Below are positions 10,701 to 16,577 of a stretch of 64,000 bases of DNA, piece after piece (the stretch's first letter is position 1; every line of letters starts with the position of its first letter). The notes below the pieces were generated by a model. The model did not search any database and was not told the DNA's origin. It saw nothing but the letters and a program-made list of their open reading frames with translations. Origin of the DNA: Burkholderiales bacterium PBB6. GTDB taxonomy: Bacteria > Pseudomonadota > Gammaproteobacteria > Burkholderiales > Burkholderiaceae_C. The stretch lies in assembly GCA_002255925.1 (NCBI GenBank), contig NKIH01000005.1, positions 124,001 through 188,000 of the forward strand, given 5' to 3'. Made by a program: the position numbers and the translations under genes.

Positions 10701-13505
10701 GTAGGTGATGCTGTCGACACCGTTGTAATTGGCCTCTGGCGTATAGCTCAACGAGCCATCGGGGTTGAGCAGCACGACGCCATGCAGCGCGCTGGCGGCG
10801 GTGACGCTGAGGGCATCGCCGTCGGGGTCGACTGCATTCAGCAGCACGTCGAGGTGGAGGCTGCTGTCCTCCTGCCCGGCGGAGGCCGATGCGCTCACCA
10901 GCGGCCCGGGGTTGGCCACCGTGATCTGCAGGGTGCCGGTGACGCTGGCGCCTTCCGGGTCCGTCGCCGTCACCTGCACGTTGTACACGCCACCGCTGAC
11001 CTGGGAGGCATGGCCGCCGAGGGCGCCGCTGATCACGCCGGTGCTCGCGTTGATGCTCAGCCCCGCGGGCAGGCCGGTGGCGCTGAAGGTGAGCGTGTCA
11101 CCCAGGTCGGGGTCGGAGAAACTGGCCCCTGCGCTGATGACGATGAGTTGCTGGGCGTCGCTCAGGCCCACGCTGCCGGGACCGGTGGTGACCGGCGCGC
11201 TGTTGCTGCCAACCGTGACGTTGACCGTCACGGCCTCGGTGGCGCCGCCGGCACTCACCGTGCAGGTGAAGCTGTCGTTGCCGTGGTAGCCCGGGTCCGG
11301 CGTGTAGGTGACCGAGCCGCCAGGGCCCAGCACCAGCGTGCCGTGCGCTGCGCCGCCCACGCCGATGAGCGTGGCGGCACCGTCGAACTGGTCATTCGCC
11401 AGCGGGAAAAAGGTGACCGGCGTGAGCACGGGCGTGGTGACCACATCGACCACGCCATCGGCCACGCTCGCCAGGGCGAGCGCGACGCTGGCGGTCTGGG
11501 CAGCCTGGCCGTCGCTGGCTTGCAGGGTGATCGTGGCAGCGCCGTGGTAATCGGCCACCGGCGTGAACTGCAGCCCCTGCAGCGCGGCGTTGATGGCCGC
11601 GGGCGTGCCGCTGAAAACCAGGTTGGCATCTGACGTGCCATCGCCCACGGTGAAGCTGAGGCCGGTGGTCTGGCCCAGCGTCAGCTGGCCATGCGTGGCG
11701 CCGAGGGTGACGGTGAGTGGGTCGCCGTTCGAGTCCGCCACCGAGATGGCATTGCCCTGCCCCGTGGAGAACACCAGCACGGTGTCTTCACTGCCGCTCT
11801 GTGCGCCGGGCATGCTCACCACGGGCGGCACGTTGGGCACCACGGCGGTGATGTTGACGGTGCCCGTCTCCGTCGTGCCGTTGGACGTGACGGTGTAGGT
11901 GAAGCTGTCCGCTCCCGCGTAGCCGCTGGCCGGCGTGTAGGACGCGTTGCCCTGCGCGTCCAGCGTGATCGTGCCGTGCGTAGGCAAGGTGTAGCCGGTG
12001 ACGACGCGACCGCTGTTCTCGAAGCTGTCGTTGGCCAGCACATTGAAGGCGACGGCCTGATTGACAGGCGTGCTGACCGTGTCATTCACCACGTCGGCCA
12101 CGGCGGCGATCCCGATGGGCAACGGCGTGCTGACGATGGGCAGTGCCAGCAGGGTGTCCCGCAGGTCGATGGTGATCGTGACGGCGCCGTTGTAGTCCGC
12201 CGCCGGCGTGTAGATCAGCCCGTTCAGCGCTGCGTTCAGATTGGCGATCGAGCCGGACACGGTGATCGTGGCGTCGTGGCTGCCGTCGCCCTGGTGCAGC
12301 GTCAGGCCAGCCGTCTGCGACAGCGTGAGATCGCCCACAGGTACCGAGAGCGTCACGCGGGCGAGGCCACCGTCGATGTCGCCGAGGCTCAGCTGCGTGC
12401 CGTAGACGCTGGCAAAGATCAGCGGCGTGTCTTCAGACAGCAGGTTGAGCGTTGGCAGGTTCAGCGTGGGCAGGTCATCCACCGGATTGACCGTGATGGC
12501 CACCGTGCCGGGCAGCACGGCGTTGGCGCCCTGTGCATCGCGGATCGTGTAGGTGATCGTGTCCACGCCGGCGTAGTTGGTCGCGGGCGTGTAGCTGAGC
12601 GTGCCGTTGCCATTGATCGTGACCGTGCCGTGCAGCGCCGACGCACTGGTGACGGTGAGCGCATCGCCCTGCAGGTCGGTGTCGTTGGCGAGCACGGAGA
12701 GGATGCTCGTGGTGTCTTCGTTCACCACGGCCACGTCGGCCACAGCCACCGGCGGCGTGTTGAGCAACAGGTGGTCCCACTGCTCGGCATTCAGGGCCTG
12801 GGCGTACACCGCACCGGCATGCTGCTCCAGCAGCCAATCGCCCCCCAGTTGCGCGGCGCCGGTGAGGTCGTCAGAGGCTGCAACATCGGCGCCCAGGGCC
12901 TGGGCCAGCGCGTTCATCGCCGTCTGCCCTTGGGCACCGGCAGCAAAATCGCAGCCGTACACGAGCACGTCGGCATCAGCGCTCAAATGGGTGCCGATGG
13001 CAGCCAGCGTCGCGGAATGCTCGCCGCCCATGCTCTGCGCATCCAGCCGGGTGCTGCCCAGTTCCAGCGTGCCGGCGCTGCCGTGCGTGAGCAGGTGCAC
13101 TGCGGTGACGTCACTGCGGCCCTCCAGTGCTGCGGCGATCTGGGCGAGGCCGTCTCGCGTCGAGTCCAGCATCACGACCTCGGCACCGGACGGGAGGTCG
13201 GCGAGCAGCTTGCCCACATCGGGGAGCGAATCGGCAACGAAGATGATCTCGTGGGCCTGCGCCGGAGCGAGCGCTGGGCCACCGCTCAGGGCCTGCGCAA
13301 GGGCGGCCACTTCCGCTTCAGCCGAAGGTGGCAGATCACCCTGGGTGTGTTCCGCGGCCAGAGCTGCGGCCTCGACTTGATGCTGATCGGCAGCTACCTC
13401 GTGGGCGACGGCGGTGGCCACGGCGGCGCCGTCAAACAAGAGACGCGGCTCAAGGGCCAGGCGGGTGGCGCTGCGCTTGGTTCCGGAACGCGATAGAGGC
13501 TTCAT
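1707..13505 (-). CDS. Giant DUF4347 / cadherin-like repeat adhesin
   Basis: 3,932 residues. The ATG at 13505 is preceded by AAGGA and begins MKPLSRSG; upstream codons of the open frame carry no family features. Residues 19-26 hold the EPRLLFDG motif typical of DUF4347 giant surface proteins. Residues about 87-245 are the DUF4347 domain. Then come tandem-95/VCBS-like cadherin-type domains and putative-Ig (He_PIG) domains with GLPPGLS...TGVITG signatures. Eight copies of a 284-residue composite module occupy about residues 1450-3725. The last ~200 residues are non-repetitive and Pro/Ala-rich, ending in a short helical tail. The many DxDGD motifs suggest Ca-stiffened beta-sandwiches. No RTX GGxGxD nonapeptides were seen. 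The role is inferred to be cell-surface adhesion or biofilm formation, exported by the TolC-containing system encoded downstream. Confidence 0.9.
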   Translation of the reverse strand: MKPLSRSGTKRSATRLALEPRLLFDGAAVATAVAHEVAADQHQVEAAALAAEHTQGDLPPSAEAEVAALAQALSGGPALAPAQAHEIIFVADSLPDVGKLLADLPSGAEVVMLDSTRDGLAQIAAALEGRSDVTAVHLLTHGSAGTLELGSTRLDAQSMGGEHSATLAAIGTHLSADADVLVYGCDFAAGAQGQTAMNALAQALGADVAASDDLTGAAQLGGDWLLEQHAGAVYAQALNAEQWDHLLLNTPPVAVADVAVVNEDTTSILSVLANDTDLQGDALTVTSASALHGTVTINGNGTLSYTPATNYAGVDTITYTIRDAQGANAVLPGTVAITVNPVDDLPTLNLPTLNLLSEDTPLIFASVYGTQLSLGDIDGGLARVTLSVPVGDLTLSQTAGLTLHQGDGSHDATITVSGSIANLNAALNGLIYTPAADYNGAVTITIDLRDTLLALPIVSTPLPIGIAAVADVVNDTVSTPVNQAVAFNVLANDSFENSGRVVTGYTLPTHGTITLDAQGNASYTPASGYAGADSFTYTVTSNGTTETGTVNITAVVPNVPPVVSMPGAQSGSEDTVLVFSTGQGNAISVADSNGDPLTVTLGATHGQLTLGQTTGLSFTVGDGTSDANLVFSGTPAAINAALQGLQFTPVADYHGAATITLQASDGQAAQTASVALALASVADGVVDVVTTPVLTPVTFFPLANDQFDGAATLIGVGGAAHGTLVLGPGGSVTYTPDPGYHGNDSFTCTVSAGGATEAVTVNVTVGSNSAPVTTGPGSVGLSDAQQLIVISAGASFSDPDLGDTLTFSATGLPAGLSINASTGVISGALGGHASQVSGGVYNVQVTATDPEGASVTGTLQITVANPGPLVSASASAGQEDSSLHLDVLLNAVDPDGDALSVTAASALHGVVLLNPDGSLSYTPEANYNGVDSITYTVMDADGASATGSVAVTLAAVLDLPTLHVPTINLLAEDTPLIFASLLGQQISVGDVDGAVLDVRLSVTAGTLTLAQTAGVSISEGDGTDDSTVRISGSAAAINAAINGLIYTPGADYNGPVTLNVDLGQLGQSLLVNATVPIGIAAVADIVDDHVSTTAGATSTFNVLANDSFENAGRVVSGYTTPAHGTVVINAQGQASYTAAAGYLGTDTFTYTVLSNGTLETATVTVTIGAAPNQDPTAAPITHAAAQDGQTVSLDVSGAFFDGDGDPLTYIATGLPAGLSIDPQTGVIGGTLGSGASSGVASGVYTVTVVASDGRGGSVSQAFQLTVGNPAPTAANDSLTLAEDGSANGSVIGNDSDPDGDALTVDTTPVSGPAHGTLALNADGSYAYTPHANYAGTDSFSYRLRDADGGTSVATVSITITAVNDAPVATADAFSTPEDTAHTIAVLANDSDADGNTLTVTGATALHGTVTINGNGTLTYTPAANYHGSDTISYTVSDGSGGSSSADVAVTVTTVNDAPTSAPVADRSNTVGAAVMVDLSTSFADVDGDALTYSAIGLPPGLTIDASTGVISGTPNTVGSYAVTLTATDPSGAQTQQTFDWTLSPIPNNGPNTVGSLGAHAGSDGTAVTIATATGFNDPDGDALTYSATGLPPGLSIDTATGVITGMLASNASSAVAGGVFTIVVTADDGRGGTAQQGFTLTVANPAPTAGNDTLTVAEDGSASGNVLVNDSDPDGDALTVDTTPVAAPSHGTVVLNANGSYTYAPDANFNGADSFSYRLRDGDGGTSVATVNVTVTAVNDAPTSSTLADRSNTVGTPVTVNESSLFGDVDGDTLSFSATGLPPGLSLNAATGVITGTPTVAGNFTVVLTATDPAGASTSQTFAWTTVAAPNNGPNTVGSVGAQTAMDAGSVSLATAPNFADPDGDTLTYSATGLPPGLSIDTATGVITGTLAPNASSAAAAGVFTIVITADDGRGGTAQQGFTLTVANPTPTAGNDTLTVAEDGSASGNVLTNDSDLDGDALTVDTTPVTGPAHGTLLLNANGSYTYTPDANYAGNDSFSYRLRDGDGGTSVATVTITVTAVNDAPTSSTLADRSNSVGTPVAVNESSHFTDPDGDALSYSATGLPIGLSIDVNTGVISGTPLVIGSYTVTVTATDPAGSATSQSFTWTTAPGANNGPNTVGTLSALSAADGTTQTIATAASFNDADNDTLSYSATGLPPGLSIDTATGVITGTLASNASSAAAGGVFTIVITADDGRGGTAQQGFTLTVANPAPTAGNDTLTVAEDGSASGSVLTNDSDPDGDTLSVDTTPVTGPAHGTLVLNANGSYTYTPDANFNGADSFTYTLIDADGGTSTATVDITVTAVNDAPTSSVLADRSNSVGTPVTVNESGLFGDVDGDALSFSATGLPPGLSLNASTGVITGTPTVAGNFTVVLTATDQAGASSSQTFAWTTVAAPNNGPNTVGSVGAQTATDAGSVSLATAPNFTDPDGDALTYSATGLPPGLAIDTATGVITGTLASGASSAAVNGVFTVVVTADDGRGGTAQQGFTLTVANPAPTAGNDTLTVAEDGSASGNALANDSDPDGDALTVDTTPVAAPSHGTLVLNANGSYTYTPDANFNGADSFTYTLIDADGGTSTATVDITVTAVNDAPTSSVLADRSNSVGTPVTVNESSLFGDVDGDALSFSATGLPPGLSLNAATGVITGTPTVAGNFTVVLTATDQAGASTSQTFAWTTVAAPNNGPNTVGSVGAQTATDAGSVSLATAPNFADPDGDTLTYSATGLPPGLAIDTATGVITGTLASNASSSVAAGVFTIVVTADDGRGGTAQQGFTLTVANPAPTAGNDTLTVAEDGSVSGNVLTNDSDPDGDALTVDTAPVTGPAHGTLVLNANGSYTYTPDANFNGADSFSYLLRDGDGGTSVATVNITVTAVNDAPTSSTLADRSNSVGTPVTVNESSLFGDVDGDTLSFSATGLPPGLSLNTATGVITGAPTVAGNYTVVLTATDQAGASTSQTFAWTTVAAPNNGPNTVGSVGAQTATDAGSVSLATAPNFTDPDGDALTYSATGLPPGLSIDTATGVITGTLSSGASSAAVNGVFTVVVTADDGRGGTVQQGFTLTVANPAPTAGNDTLTVAEDGSASGNVLTNDSDPDGDALTVDTTPVTGPAHGTLVLNANGSYTYTPDADYAGTDSFSYRLRDGDGGNSVATVNITVTAVNDAPTSSTLADRSATVGTPVTINPGSFIADIDGDALTFSAAGLPPGLSMDATTGVISGTPIVAGSYSVTVTATDPAGAATSQTFLWSTVAAPNNAPNTVGALGAQAAADGAAISLATAGHFSDAEGDALTYSATGLPPGLAIDTATGVITGTLASGASSAAVDGVFTIIVTANDGRGGTAQQGFTLTVANAAPTAGNDTLTVAEDGNASGNVLANDSDPDGDALTVDTTPVTAPAHGTLVLNANGSYTYTPDANFNGADSFSYLLRDADGSTSVATVNITVTAVNDAPTSNALADQTGTVGMAVSISENGFFADGDGDALAFSATGLPPGLSLDAATGVISGIPGVAGNYNVALTATDAAGASTTQSFVWTVASPNQGPATVGTLAPRAAADAATLTIATDVAFNDPNGDVLTFTATGLPPGLSIDTATGVITGTLASNASSAVAGGLFTIVVTADDGRGGTAQQGFTLTVTNPAPTAGNDTLTVAEGRNASSSVMINDSDPDGDTLSVDTTPVTGPAHGTLVLNADGSYVYTPDANFAGSDSFSYRLRDADGGTSVATVNINVIAEAPAAPPAPPPSAAVFIEPVGFVASPQGLMRDTSAEAFFDPLLLDAVNDVKRLQGMGNLDSRIPLNAVIDAISPLNSGVEIGADRSPIGQAVGDLNSGFKQASTAEALRGGSAGVFNVGPGAPLEMPALLSPGSTTPEAGSPPAAAAGDLGTVASALVGSAEPVTPSEDTSPADLNTAGQRPISLAEQLRNASLRQQIEIQDLVNALG
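2330..9146 (-). repeat. Eight in-frame tandem modules of about 852 bp inside the adhesin gene
   Basis: The same landmark (gtgccgtg in the VLNANGSY...HGTL segment) recurs at 2470, 3319, 4171, 5023, 5875, 6727, 7579 and 8431. Spacing is exactly 852 bp except for the last, C-terminal unit at 849 bp. Each 284-residue module contains an ADRS-type Ig-like domain, a second putative-Ig domain ending in TADDGRGGTAQQGFTL, and a tandem-95-like domain starting TAGNDTLTVAEDGS. Units near 4.2-8.3 kb are nearly identical, while the edge units are more diverged, the pattern expected from unequal recombination or gene conversion. Copy number could therefore be misassembled or vary between strains. Confidence 0.9.
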
Positions 13506-13578
13506 GGCATTCCTTGTGGAATTGCGCTGGCGGGTCAGCCGACACCACGGCAGACAAATCGCACACCAGCCCATTGAG

Positions 13579-13600
13579 TCTTCTCGTCCGGCCAAGAAGA
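13579..13600. promoter_or_regulatory. Dyad in the adhesin leader (possible operator)
   Basis: The 175 bp between the adhesin start and the next gene contain TCTTCT-N10-AGAAGA, a perfect 6-bp inverted repeat about 75 bp upstream of the adhesin ATG. No convincing -35/-10, sigma-54 or sigma-28 promoter with correct spacing was found. It could be a regulator site or chance. Confidence 0.25.
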
Positions 13601-13680
13601 ATCTTGAGTGCGTGTTTACCCTTCCCCGGGCATTTCGCACCGGTACATCAGGAATCAACAACCAGATGTCAGCGGGCCCC

Positions 13681-14163
13681 TCACCCCACCCGCAACACCT
13701 CAAACACCTGCCGCACCGAACCCACCTGTATCGTCACCTCGTCCCCCTCGCATTTGCCCAGCATCGCCCGGCCCAGCGGCGCCTCACCGCTGATGACCTG
13801 GATGAGCTGGGTGCCGCTGAGCAAGGTCATGCTGCCGCCATCGGGGCCGAGAAAGAGCTGTTGCTGCTTGTCGTCGGCGTCTACCAGGCACACCAGCGCG
13901 CCGAGTTGTATGCCTTTGTCGGCGTCGTACGGCCGTGCGCGGAACTGGCGCCAGTTGGCCATGGCCTGGCGGATCGCCTCGGCGCGACGGGCCTGGCCGG
14001 CCGCCAGATAGGAGGCCTCCAACCCCAGGGTGTCGTACTTGTTCTCGGCGATGTTCTCTTCGTGCGTCGCCGTTTCGTGGGCCACCCGCACGGCCCGTTC
14101 AACCTGCAGCAGGTCGTCGGCAAGCCGTTCCAGCACCTGCTGCTGCAGCAAGAATTTATCCAT
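13681..14163 (-). CDS. GreA/GreB family transcription elongation factor-like protein
   Basis: 160 residues, starting at the ATG at 14163 (MDKFLLQQQ). The N-terminal ~75 residues are helical and could form the coiled coil that Gre factors insert into the RNA polymerase secondary channel. The C-terminal half (about residues 85-160) has the GreA_GreB C-terminal pattern: a beta-rich segment with VISGEAPLGRAMLGK followed by DEVTI, the element that docks on polymerase. Gre factors stimulate transcript cleavage in backtracked polymerase. The tip sequence of the coiled coil cannot be matched to the catalytic acidic residues by eye, so it may be a Gre-like factor without cleavage activity. It is a monocistronic-looking gene with no clear Shine-Dalgarno sequence. 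Confidence 0.75.
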   Translation of the reverse strand: MDKFLLQQQVLERLADDLLQVERAVRVAHETATHEENIAENKYDTLGLEASYLAAGQARRAEAIRQAMANWRQFRARPYDADKGIQLGALVCLVDADDKQQQLFLGPDGGSMTLLSGTQLIQVISGEAPLGRAMLGKCEGDEVTIQVGSVRQVFEVLRVG

Positions 14164-14219
14164 GGTGAAAGGTGTGCGTCTCGAACAAGCGGGGAGCGGG
14201 CCCGGATTATGAAGGGCCC

Positions 14220-14241
14220 GCCTGCGTAGTTTTACGCAGGC
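14220..14241. promoter_or_regulatory. Perfect 9-bp hairpin/dyad between divergent genes
   Basis: GCCTGCGTA-GTTT-TACGCAGGC lies in the 114-bp gap between the divergent Gre-like gene (start 14163) and the LuxR-type gene (start 14278). There is no T-run on either side, so it does not read as a terminator. Its position midway between divergent starts suggests an operator, possibly for the adjacent HTH protein. Confidence 0.45.
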
Positions 14242-14277
14242 TGCCGACGCGCCACGGCGCACGCGCCATGCCAACAT

Positions 14278-14637
14278 GTGGCCGAAGTTGATCTGCCCGT
14301 GTTGAACCGCTCCGAGCCCCTTCCTGCGCCCGTCCCGTCAGCCCCGCGTGTGCAACGCCTGTTGGGCGTGGCGCTGTTGCTGCTGCTGGCCGTGGCCGAG
14401 GCCGTTGAGTGCGGTGACGCCCTGGCCCTGTGGGCCCAGCTGACCCCGCGCGAGCGCGAAGTGGCGCGCCATGTGGCCGTGGGTGCAACCAACAAGGCGA
14501 TTGCCCGCACGCTGGTGCCCGAATGCAGCCCCCGCTCGGTGAAAACGCACCGCGCCAACCTGTTCGCCAAGCTGGGCGTGGCGAACGACAACGCACTGGG
14601 GCGCTGGATGGCCCGCTTTGAAAGCATGCTCGCATGA
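14278..14637 (+). CDS. LuxR/FixJ-type HTH protein lacking a receiver domain
   Basis: 119 residues from a GTG start at 14278; no ATG is available in frame and no clear Shine-Dalgarno is visible, so the start is uncertain (GTG 14299 is an alternative). Residues about 55-115 form a complete LuxR/NarL helix-turn-helix: LTPREREVARHV, a turn, then SVKTHRANLFAKLGV. The preceding ~50 residues resemble the linker that normally follows a receiver domain (hydrophobic LLGVALLLLLAV stretch), but no receiver precedes it. It is therefore either an HTH-only regulator or a truncated response regulator. Its last codon overlaps the next gene (ATGA), implying coupling to the CxxC protein. Confidence 0.6.
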   Translation: MAEVDLPVLNRSEPLPAPVPSAPRVQRLLGVALLLLLAVAEAVECGDALALWAQLTPREREVARHVAVGATNKAIARTLVPECSPRSVKTHRANLFAKLGVANDNALGRWMARFESMLA

Positions 14638-15008
14638 CCCCCACACAGTTGATGACCCTGGCCGTCGCCGCCGACCGAAGCACCCCCTGCGAGGCCTGCG
14701 GCCCGCTGCGCAGCCCGGGCTGGGAATCGATGCCCGGCAGCTTCGAGCAGAGCCGGCTGGAACGGGTGGGCACGCTGCGCGCAGCCAGCGATGAAGAACC
14801 GACGCTGGAGGAATACCACCCGGCGGGCACGAACGGCTGGTCAGTTGATGCGCCCATCGCGCCGGGCTTTCACCCGTACAACCGCTGCGATGTGTGGCGG
14901 TGCCGCAGCTGCCACCGCGCCTACCTGCGCTACACCGAGTTCGGCGGTTACTACCAGGACGAACGGGTGCGTGAGCTGGATGCGGCGCTGGTGGTTGAGG
15001 CTGGCTGA
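14634..15008 (+). CDS. Conserved-looking hypothetical protein with two CxxC pairs
   Basis: 124 residues, starting at an ATG that overlaps the stop of the LuxR-type gene by 4 bp. I do not recognise a family. Visible features are CEAC near residue 19, a central acidic region, and CRSC near residue 92 followed by an aromatic-rich YLRYTEFGGYYQDERV segment. The two CxxC pairs are compatible with a split zinc ribbon or with redox cysteines. There is no signal peptide or membrane segment, so it is probably cytoplasmic. The coupling suggests it works with, or modulates, the HTH protein, but that is inference. Confidence 0.6.
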   Translation: MTPTQLMTLAVAADRSTPCEACGPLRSPGWESMPGSFEQSRLERVGTLRAASDEEPTLEEYHPAGTNGWSVDAPIAPGFHPYNRCDVWRCRSCHRAYLRYTEFGGYYQDERVRELDAALVVEAG

Positions 15009-15077
15009 GGCCTTCCCCATACAGCCTGGGCAATGGGCGGCGAGTGATGTTTTCGGGTGGGCCTCAGCGGCCTCGCC

Positions 15078-15854
15078 TCAGATCAGCTCATCCGCGGTCA
15101 GCATGCGGTAGTGCACCGCCAGCGTGGCACCGCCCGCACGGGCCAGCTCGGTGGCAGACGCCACCTGCTCAGCCCCATCCACCTTCACCAGCAGAAAGCG
15201 CATGCCTTGCTGCGCCATCTTCAGGTAGCGCTGCAGCAAGGTGAGCTCGTAGCCGAAGCCGGCCAATGCGCCGGCGTTGTCGATCAAGGACTGCAGCTCC
15301 ACCACGGCGGTGCCGTCGGCAAAGCGCAGCAGTTGGTCGCGGGGCCAACCGGCATGGCGCAGGGCCTGAGCCAGTGCGTTGGCCTGGGCCAGCGTGGGCA
15401 GGCCCACCATCACATGGCCCACGGGCTTGAAGGTGCCGAACGACGTGGGCAGCGTGTCGGGAGTGGCCGGGGGTTCAACCGACGCCGCCTCAACCACCAG
15501 CGGGGGTTTGTCCGTGGCCGCCGGCTCCACCGCGGCACCCGCGGTGGCGCCGCCCAACGCCCCCGCCACCGCTCCGGCCGTCGCGCCCACCAGCACGCCG
15601 ACCGGCCCGGCCACGGTCAAGCCCACGGCCGCACCGGCCACGGCGCCCGCCACCAGCCCGCCGCCCACGAGGGCCGAGTTGGCTTCGCGCTGCTCCTCTT
15701 CAGGCCGCAGCGGGAACTGTGCGGCCAGGTTCGTGTCTTGCGACGGAATACCGTGGCCCGGGTGCGCCTGTTCTTCCAGGTCGGGGTCAGCGGCAGGCGC
15801 TGATGACACCGTGTCGTTGGCGGGAAGATCTGCCGGAATGACGGGGCGCGTCAT
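15078..15854 (-). CDS. Glycine-zipper hypothetical protein
   Basis: 258 residues, starting at ATG 15854, which overlaps the FMN reductase stop by 4 bp. The first 60 residues are hydrophilic and Pro/Ala-rich. Residues about 61-108 are an Ala/Gly/Val-rich glycine-zipper stretch (GGGLVAGAVAGAAVGLTV and similar GxxxG repeats) that could insert in a membrane. After a Pro/Glu linker, residues about 140-258 form a soluble alpha/beta segment. Similar layouts occur in uncharacterised envelope or stress-associated proteins. No enzymatic motif was found. Confidence 0.7.
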   Translation of the reverse strand: MTRPVIPADLPANDTVSSAPAADPDLEEQAHPGHGIPSQDTNLAAQFPLRPEEEQREANSALVGGGLVAGAVAGAAVGLTVAGPVGVLVGATAGAVAGALGGATAGAAVEPAATDKPPLVVEAASVEPPATPDTLPTSFGTFKPVGHVMVGLPTLAQANALAQALRHAGWPRDQLLRFADGTAVVELQSLIDNAGALAGFGYELTLLQRYLKMAQQGMRFLLVKVDGAEQVASATELARAGGATLAVHYRMLTADELI

Positions 15855-16408
15855 GGCCCGACCTGATGCTGCGTCACCCAGGCGGCGTAGCGGTTGATCC
15901 AGCTCTGCAGGAAGTCTTTGCTGGCGGTGCCGATGTGTCCGGCTTCGTCAAAAAGACCTTCCTGAGCGTGGATGAAGGCCTCCGGCTGGCCCAGCGTGGG
16001 CATATCCAGGTAGGCCAGCACATTGCGCAGATGCTGCTGCGCCAGCGCGGTGCCCACCGCGCCCACCGACACGCCGATCACCCCCGCCGGCTTGCCCGTC
16101 CAGGCACTTTGCCCATACGGGCGTGAGGCGTGGTCGATGGCGTTTTTCAGCACACCCGGGATCGAGCGGTTGTATTCCGGCGTCACGAACAGCAAGCCGT
16201 GGCTCGCGACGATCTCGGCCTTCAGGCGCTTGACCTGCGGCGCCTGATCGCCGTCGTCGTCCTGGTTGTAGAGCGGCAAATCGCCAATGTTGACTGGCTT
16301 GAAGGTGAACCCCGGCGGCGCCAGCGCGGCCAGCGCGGTGGCCATCTGCCGGTTGAGCGAGCCTTTGCGCAAGCTGCCGACAAAGACGGCGATCTGGATT
16401 TGACTCAT
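15851..16408 (-). CDS. NADPH-dependent FMN reductase family protein
   Basis: 185 residues from ATG 16408. It shows the flavodoxin-like FMN_red pattern: an initial beta strand, then the FMN phosphate-binding GSLRKGSLNRQ loop (about residues 11-21), then PEYNRSIPGVLKNAIDHAS (about 76-94) that contacts the flavin and dimer partner. These enzymes use NAD(P)H to reduce FMN, quinones, chromate or azo compounds; the substrate here is unknown. Length is normal for the family. It is co-transcribed with, and overlaps, the downstream glycine-zipper gene. Confidence 0.88.
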   Translation of the reverse strand: MSQIQIAVFVGSLRKGSLNRQMATALAALAPPGFTFKPVNIGDLPLYNQDDDGDQAPQVKRLKAEIVASHGLLFVTPEYNRSIPGVLKNAIDHASRPYGQSAWTGKPAGVIGVSVGAVGTALAQQHLRNVLAYLDMPTLGQPEAFIHAQEGLFDEAGHIGTASKDFLQSWINRYAAWVTQHQVGP

Positions 16409-16577
16409 GGCGGGCCCTGGGTGAAGACGGACGTGGACGGGATCGATGCGCAACAGCAGCGCCCGCGCCCAAGGTAGGCGCCTCGGGGCGTGGGGTCTGT
16501 GCGGCAACGAACCGGTGCGGCGTCCGGCCTTCAGGCCGTTTGTGTTTGACTTAGCCGGCTGACGCGGCTGACGCCAC

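Noticed and set aside
11691-13496. 601-codon plus-strand open frame opposite the adhesin N-terminus
   Set aside because: Mirror frame of a strongly biased repetitive gene. The minus strand encodes recognisable DUF4347 and Ig-like domains, and the plus frame none.
13581-13612. Possible sigma-28 promoter (TCAAGATT...GCCGGA) upstream of the adhesin
   Set aside because: Spacing between the two elements is about 7 bp rather than 11-12, and the -10 match breaks down after GCCG.
13506-13680. c-di-GMP riboswitch upstream of the adhesin gene
   Set aside because: I looked for a GEMM-like conserved core because such adhesins are often c-di-GMP controlled, but found no matching pattern of paired helices.
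16525-16538. CGGCCT-TC-AGGCCG stem followed by a T-rich stretch on the plus strand
   Set aside because: Both flanking genes run on the minus strand, so the T-run is on the wrong side, and the stem is only 5-6 bp.
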